DNA of 41,691 nt from Clostridiales bacterium. Lineage in GTDB: Bacteria > Bacillota > Clostridia > Lachnospirales > Lachnospiraceae. The notes beneath the pieces are model-generated. The model made no database searches, was not told the DNA's origin, and saw only the letters and a program-made list of their open reading frames with translations. The position numbers and the translations under genes are program-made. This document shows, in pieces, positions 37,826 through 41,691 of this stretch (position 1 is the stretch's first letter; each line of letters opens with the position of its first letter). The stretch covers positions 1-41,691 of the forward strand of contig JAHABX010000028.1 of assembly GCA_018376135.1 (NCBI GenBank), written 5' to 3'.

Positions 37826-38536
37826 TCACAGTGAGTTAATTCCCATTGCGCGAAGCTGATTTGTGATCGGATTTCTTCCTGCCACACGATCAGCTCCTGC
37901 TTTCATAAATGCCAAACCGTCTTCAAGGCAGGTAACTCCGCCACTTGCTTTTACTTTAATTTGTCCATTTGCATATTTTTTCAGTAACGCAATATCATGT
38001 AATGTTGCTTTTCCTTCAGCAAAGCCTGTGCAGGTCTTAACGAAATCAGCTCCTGCTGCAGTAATAATCTTCACTGCTTCAATCTTATCAGAATCCTGAA
38101 GAAATCCTGTCTCAATAATAACCTTAACAGTGATTCCGGCTGCGTGTGCAACATCCACAACGCCCTTGATATCCTGCTCAACAAACGCATAGTCCTTCCC
38201 TAACAGACGACCTACGTTCATTACCATGTCTACCTCACCAGCACCGTCCAGAACGCCCTGCTCAACTTCCTTCTGCTTCACAATACTGCTTACACCTCCA
38301 GACGGGAAGCCAACCACAAGCTGAGGTGCAATCCCTGTTCCTTTCAGTTCACGTGCAACAATCGGAATATAGCTGGGGAAAACAGGAACCGCTGCATACT
38401 TCATCTGCTTTGCATCCTCACAGGCTTTTATCACCATTTCCTCTGTTGCATTCACAACAAGTGCCGCGGAATAATCCAGATTTGAGCATACCTTTTTAAT
38501 ATCTTCCATATCCATCATTGTGTTTAAAGTAGTCAT
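37826..38536 (-). CDS. deoC: Deoxyribose-phosphate aldolase family protein
   Basis: A 236-residue class I aldolase of the DeoC fold. The Schiff-base Lys is in FVKTCTGF, the second Lys in IKVKASGGV, and the general Asp in GAGEVDMVMNVG; all three catalytic positions of DERA are kept. Classical DeoC splits 2-deoxyribose 5-phosphate to glyceraldehyde 3-phosphate and acetaldehyde. Here it is the first gene of an operon with kdgT and a dehydrogenase, not with nucleoside genes, so it may act on another 2-deoxy or 3-deoxy sugar. Start at 38536 after GGAGGA; an ATG at 38551 lacks a site. Expression is likely repressed at 38633-38643. Confidence 0.92.
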   Translation of the reverse strand: MTTLNTMMDMEDIKKVCSNLDYSAALVVNATEEMVIKACEDAKQMKYAAVPVFPSYIPIVARELKGTGIAPQLVVGFPSGGVSSIVKQKEVEQGVLDGAGEVDMVMNVGRLLGKDYAFVEQDIKGVVDVAHAAGITVKVIIETGFLQDSDKIEAVKIITAAGADFVKTCTGFAEGKATLHDIALLKKYANGQIKVKASGGVTCLEDGLAFMKAGADRVAGRNPITNQLRAMGINSL

Positions 38537-38632
38537 AATACATTCCTCCATTTTTTAATTACTCACCTTGTCTTTTCCGTTCTATCGGTATCTGCAGATT
38601 TCCATTTCCCCTGATCCTTTTCAGAGGTAAGG

Positions 38633-38643
38633 TGGTATTACCA
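38633..38643 (-). promoter_or_regulatory. FadR-type operator upstream of deoC
   Basis: TGGTATTACCA is a perfect 11-bp palindrome and matches the FadR/UxuR-subfamily consensus TNGTNNNACNA at every fixed position. It lies just downstream of the promoter at 38652-38680, around the start of transcription, where a repressor would block initiation. The FadR-type protein at 34965-35672 is the obvious candidate. Confidence 0.75.
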
Positions 38644-38651
38644 GTGATTTG

Positions 38652-38680
38652 ATTAAAACATATACGCACAAAAATGTCAA
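38652..38680 (-). promoter_or_regulatory. deoC-kdgT-dehydrogenase promoter
   Basis: Minus strand TTGACA (38675-38680), 17-bp spacer, TTTAAT (38652-38657). The leader is about 110 nt to the deoC start. Confidence 0.8.
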
Positions 38681-38714
38681 TGCGCTTATAATAATTCTTA
38701 CTTTTTTGGATATT

Positions 38715-40052
38715 TTATACAATTTCCCGTCTTTTAAAATATGCATATTGCCAGTATATGGGGATCAAAAATATACTTGCACCGATCCATGCAAGCGGAG
38801 TCGCAAAGCAGACACCAATATAGCCAACTGACTTTGCCAGCACTGTAGTTGCAACAACCCGAAGCACCAGTTCCACGATACACGCTATAAAGGGCGCCCA
38901 GCTGTTTCCTATGCTCTGGATCGTCGACCGGCAAATTACCAATATCCCCAGTATGAAATAAAAGGGCGAAACGGTCAGCAGATATCCGTTTGAATATTCA
39001 ATAATTTCTTTTGTAGGATGCTCCACAAATAATGGAACGATCATATGACTGTAGAATATCATGACCATACCCATTCCGATATTTACAATACTTGCCTGAC
39101 ACAGACAGGCCATAAAACCTTTTTTTATGCGTTCTGCCAAACCTGCCCCGTAATTCTGTGCCACAAAATTGGAGACCGCGATTCCAAATGCTGTATTTAC
39201 CAGTACAGAAATCTGATCCACCTTGGTTGCTGCTGTATACCCGGCAATCGCCTCTGCTCCAAGGGCGTTAACTGCTCCCTGCATGGCAAGCTGACCAATG
39301 CACATGACAGACATCTGAAATCCCATGGGAAATCCAATCTTTAGATGAGCGGGTATTTCTCCTCTTATTCCGATAAAATCTGTTTTTTGAAAACAGAATA
39401 TTTTATATTTTTTCATTCCCGAAGCCATGCTCATAATTGCAGACAGCAGCTGACTTAATACGGTTGCCCAGGCTGCACCTGCGACTCCCATTCCTAACGG
39501 CACAATAAATATTACATCCAATGCGATATTTAAAATCGAAGAAAAAACAAGAAAAAACAGCGGAGTTCTGCTATCGCCCAGAGCTCTTAATATATTTGAG
39601 ATCATATTATAAAAAACGGTAGCACCGGTCCCCAATAACACAGCAAACATATAATCATATGCCATATCATATATTTCTGCCGGTGTCTGCATCCAATTTA
39701 AGATTTGTCTGGAGAACACACAGCAAATGACTGTAAGCACGATTGAGAAAAGACTGCATAAAATTACAGATGTCAATACACTCTGCCTGATCCGCTTTTG
39801 ATCCCCTGCTCCGAAATAATGTCCCAGGCAGATTCCGAATCCGCCGGTTATTCCCTGAATAAAACAAAGTATTAAATAAATAAAGATACTGGTAGATCCA
39901 ACAGCCGCCAGTGCATCTGCCCCTAACGTACGACCCACAATGACAGAGTCTGCCAGGGTATAAAAAAGCTGAAAAAGATTTCCTCCTATAACAGGAACTG
40001 CAAACTTTAATATTGTAAAAAACGGTTTTCCCTTTGTAAGATCCTGTGACAT
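38715..40052 (-). CDS. MATE-family efflux transporter
   Basis: A 445-residue membrane protein with about 12 helices in two bundles. MATE pumps expel cationic compounds using Na+ or H+. Family features: KFAVPVIGGNLFQLFYTLADSVIVGR (N-terminal helix 1, with the conserved Asp of helix 1), GICLGHYFGAGDQKRIRQS, LRALGDSRTPLFFLV, and in the second half VSNFVAQNYGAGLAERIKKG. Given the probable Na+ bioenergetics of the host, Na+ coupling is plausible. Start at 40052 after AGGAGGAGGG. Divergent from an AraC-family gene 100 bases away, which probably controls it. The downstream end has no clear terminator before the deoC promoter. Confidence 0.95.
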   Translation of the reverse strand: MSQDLTKGKPFFTILKFAVPVIGGNLFQLFYTLADSVIVGRTLGADALAAVGSTSIFIYLILCFIQGITGGFGICLGHYFGAGDQKRIRQSVLTSVILCSLFSIVLTVICCVFSRQILNWMQTPAEIYDMAYDYMFAVLLGTGATVFYNMISNILRALGDSRTPLFFLVFSSILNIALDVIFIVPLGMGVAGAAWATVLSQLLSAIMSMASGMKKYKIFCFQKTDFIGIRGEIPAHLKIGFPMGFQMSVMCIGQLAMQGAVNALGAEAIAGYTAATKVDQISVLVNTAFGIAVSNFVAQNYGAGLAERIKKGFMACLCQASIVNIGMGMVMIFYSHMIVPLFVEHPTKEIIEYSNGYLLTVSPFYFILGILVICRSTIQSIGNSWAPFIACIVELVLRVVATTVLAKSVGYIGVCFATPLAWIGASIFLIPIYWQYAYFKRREIV

Positions 40053-40152
40053 GACAGATCCCTCCTCCTGATTTCAATATTTTCTTGTAATGGACTGTAA
40101 AAATCAATATACTGTAAATATCCCCTGTTATTTTCCGCATACGGAGGCTTTT

Positions 40153-41031
40153 ATGATACGAATAATTAAAACGGACCAAAGCCAGCGAGAATTATCAGAT
40201 CATGGCTCAGTACAGTTTCCTCTGGAAATCAACTATGATAATCTGAATGATTTTCAGAATCGCCATATGCGCTGTCATTGGCATGACGAACTGGAAATTT
40301 CCATTGTCTTAAACGGCACTATTCGATATCAGCTGAAAGATCATACTCTCATTTTCCGCACCGGTGAGGGTGTCCTGATCAATTCCCGGGTTCCGCATTC
40401 TGCCTTTCCTCTCAGCAGCGAAAATCCCCTTCTGCTGACCATTATCCTGCATCCGGCTCTGGTGTATGGTACTCCGTCCAGTGAGATTTATCAGAAGCTG
40501 ATGCTGCCATATATGCAGACTCCATCCCTTTCTCAGATTACGTTATCTGATAATATGATAGATACGCTGAAGCAGATCGCCTCCCTTTACACACTGAGCC
40601 CATTTGGATGCGAACTGAAAATCAAAGGGCAGTTATGCTGCCTCTTTTATGAGCTCCTGACTCCTCACGAGAAGCTGCTTGCCTGTGCCGGACCATCTGA
40701 TGAAGAAGCTCTTGCACGCTTAAAAATACTTCTGGAACAGATTCATGCCCATTATGCCGAACCTTTGTCACTTGCTTCTCTGGCTTCAGAAGTATCTCTC
40801 TCCAGAGAAGGCTGCTGCCGCTTCTTTAAAGCTATGACCGGACAGACCCTCTCTCAATATCTGGAGGACTATCGCATCTCTCAAAGCATTTTATATTTGA
40901 AAGATAACCAATACTCCATTACCCAGATCGCTGCTTTTGTAGGCTTTAATAATTCAGGACGTTTTTCCGCTGCTTTTGTAAAACGAATGTCCTGTACACC
41001 CAGTCAGTACCGCCATTCACTTCAAAAATAA
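40153..41031 (+). CDS. AraC-family regulator with cupin sensor domain
   Basis: A 292-residue regulator. The N-terminal cupin-type domain (about 30-110) has HWHDELEISIVLNGTIRYQL and GEGVLINSRVPHSA, usual for ligand sensing. The C-terminal pair of helix-turn-helix motifs (about 190-290) has LSLASLASEVSLSREGCCRFF and YSITQIAAFVGFNNSGRFS, ending FVKRMSCTPSQYR. Start at 40153 is five bases after GGAGG; the frame from 40090 overlaps the intergenic promoter area. Divergent from the MATE gene, so it likely activates or represses it in response to a small molecule. Confidence 0.93.
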   Translation: MIRIIKTDQSQRELSDHGSVQFPLEINYDNLNDFQNRHMRCHWHDELEISIVLNGTIRYQLKDHTLIFRTGEGVLINSRVPHSAFPLSSENPLLLTIILHPALVYGTPSSEIYQKLMLPYMQTPSLSQITLSDNMIDTLKQIASLYTLSPFGCELKIKGQLCCLFYELLTPHEKLLACAGPSDEEALARLKILLEQIHAHYAEPLSLASLASEVSLSREGCCRFFKAMTGQTLSQYLEDYRISQSILYLKDNQYSITQIAAFVGFNNSGRFSAAFVKRMSCTPSQYRHSLQK

Positions 41032-41062
41032 TCCGCCGTCTCATCGGCAAAACTCAGTATAA

Positions 41063-41094
41063 AAGCTCAGACCTTTATATAAAAGCCTGAGCTT
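41063..41094. terminator. Hairpin between the AraC gene and the tRNA cluster
   Basis: AAGCTCAG pairs with CTGAGCTT around 16 bases. The minus strand continues TTTT, the plus strand has little T. It can serve as a second stop for the tRNA transcript and a weak one for the AraC gene. Confidence 0.5.
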
Positions 41095-41123
41095 GCCAAA
41101 AACTATACACATATTGATAATTT

Positions 41124-41160
41124 AAAAAAGCTTACAAATCCATCGGAATTTGTAAGCTTT
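41124..41160 (-). terminator. Terminator of the rRNA-tRNA operon
   Basis: On the minus strand AAGCTTACAAAT pairs with ATTTGTAAGCTT (12 bp) around 8 bases and is followed by TTTT, nine bases after tRNA-Glu. Confidence 0.9.
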
Positions 41161-41168
41161 CAAAAAAG

Positions 41169-41240
41169 TGACTCCAAGGGGATTTGAACCCCTGTTACCG
41201 CCGTGAAAGGGCGGTGTCTTAACCGCTTGACCATGGAGCC
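41169..41240 (-). tRNA. tRNA-Glu (UUC)
   Basis: 72 nt with a full cloverleaf: acceptor GGCTCCA/TGGAGTC (one G-T), D arm with AAGCGGTTAAG, anticodon stem CCGCC/GGCGG with loop CTTTCAC (anticodon TTC), and T arm with GGTTCAAATCC. The CCA end is not encoded. Last of three tRNA genes after the 23S gene. Confidence 0.95.
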
Positions 41241-41263
41241 TCGATATATTTAGAGAAAACAAC

Positions 41264-41292
41264 AGGGGTAATCGTTTGTACGGTTACCCCTG
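41264..41292 (-). other. Hairpin between tRNA-Cys and tRNA-Glu
   Basis: CAGGGGTAA pairs with TTACCCCTG, and on the minus strand TTGTTTTC follows. It may be a processing signal or a partial terminator that lowers tRNA-Glu output from this operon. Confidence 0.5.
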
Positions 41293-41298
41293 ATAGAA

Positions 41299-41369
41299 AG
41301 GCGACAACCAGATTCGAACTGGTGATATAGGTGTTGCAGACCTTTGCCTTACCACTTGGCCATGTCGCC
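41299..41369 (-). tRNA. tRNA-Cys (GCA)
   Basis: 71 nt: acceptor GGCGACA/TGTCGCC with discriminator T (typical for Cys), anticodon loop CTGCAAC (anticodon GCA), and T arm with AGTTCGAATCT. No encoded CCA. Confidence 0.95.
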
Positions 41370-41380
41370 ATATGACTAAA

Positions 41381-41452
41381 CTCCCCGAGTAGGGCTCGAA
41401 CCTACAACACCACGGTTAACAGCCGTGTGCTCTACCATTGAGCTATCGAGGA
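41381..41452 (-). tRNA. tRNA-Asn (GUU)
   Basis: 72 nt: acceptor TCCTCGA/TCGGGGA with discriminator G, D arm with AGCTCAATGGTAGAGC, anticodon stem CACGG/CCGTG with loop CTGTTAA (anticodon GTT), and T arm with GGTTCGAGCCC. First tRNA after the 23S gene. Confidence 0.95.
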
Positions 41453-41557
41453 TTACTTCTCTTTTTTCTTTCAGGCATGTGCCTTCAAAACTGCATACAG
41501 CAGATACTTCTCTTCCACACTCTACTCTAACATCTTCCTATCCTGCCTAACCATCCT

Positions 41558-41691
41558 GGTTAAGCCCTCGACCTATTAGTGACAGTCAGCTGCACACATT
41601 GCTGTGCTTCCACCTCTGCCCTATCTACCTCGTCGTCTTCAAGGGGTCTTACTACTTGCGTATGGGATATCTCATCTTGAGGGGGGCTTCA
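41558..41691 (-). rRNA. 23S rRNA, 3' end (cut by the window edge)
   Basis: The minus strand ends with the highly conserved 23S 3' segment (CACTAATAGGTCGAGGGC, then TTAACC), preceded by GAAGCCCCCCTCAAGATGAG and the other domain VI sequence. The remaining 105 bases to tRNA-Asn contain no 5S rRNA. They include the conserved TATGCAGTTTTGAAGG box (near 41489-41505) usually seen next to clostridial rRNA genes. Confidence 0.95.

Noticed and set aside
1..41691. CRISPR arrays and insertion sequences
   Set aside because: No regularly spaced direct repeats and no transposase gene were seen anywhere. The only recombinase is that at 22366-23295.

Overview
The window looks like a chromosomal segment of an anaerobic, Gram-positive, probably spore-forming Clostridia, most likely Lachnospiraceae. 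Reasons: strong AGGAGG-type ribosome sites, TTGACA/TATAAT promoters, MecA, GdpP, a CwlD-type amidase, a DUF1858 protein, a 2[4Fe-4S] ferredoxin and an F-type ATP synthase whose c subunit carries a Na+-type ligand set. No genome comparison was possible, so the family is an inference.

Layout. 1-480 (minus): remnant of a type III toxin-antitoxin locus (hairpin-rich leader, terminator, broken toxin gene). 692-10440: an A+T-rich catabolic module of unknown substrate. Six minus-strand genes encode an MFS carrier, an SDR, two MDR dehydrogenases, a GcvT-like methyltransferase and an unrecognised 423-residue protein; a PucR regulator and a divergent second SDR follow. The module lies between two near-identical copies (39/42) of the terminator that also ends the ATP synthase operon. 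10455-17821 (minus): complete atp operon. 17844-20129 (minus): sua5-upp-dCMP deaminase. 20134-23471 (minus): a cwlD-like amidase gene split in two by a 2,648-bp element carrying a short serine recombinase and cstA. 23585-28034: GH18 protein, mecA, DUF1858, MerR regulator, ferredoxin. 28095-33356 (minus): gdpP-rplI-dnaB and rpsF-ssb-rpsR, each behind a structured leader. 33353-34959: DUF951, sirtuin, phosphopantetheinyl transferase. 34965-38680: FadR-type regulator and a dehydrogenase-kdgT-deoC operon with a matching operator. 38715-41031: MATE pump with a divergent AraC regulator. 41169-41691 (minus): tRNA-Glu, tRNA-Cys and tRNA-Asn, then the 3' end of a 23S rRNA gene.

Most striking feature. 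The two cwlD pieces are each open and free of lesions. Both end at a shared 10-mer (CACGG C/T GGCA) covering the His-Gly-Gly codons of the zinc-binding motif. Joining them there gives an in-frame 229-residue amidase with the canonical DAGHGGNDPG motif. The recombinase start overlaps the stop of the 5' piece (ATGA), so transcription of the interrupted gene would also make the recombinase. This is the logic of the sigK skin element, but in a different gene, with a tiny element and a metabolic transporter as cargo.

Other points: the ATP synthase c subunit has a two-carboxylate Na+-type ion site (E33 and E66, with T67, T68, Y71). The unknown catabolic module pairs a GcvT-like protein, which suggests folate-linked demethylation, with SDRs of the long Ser-Tyr spacing type.
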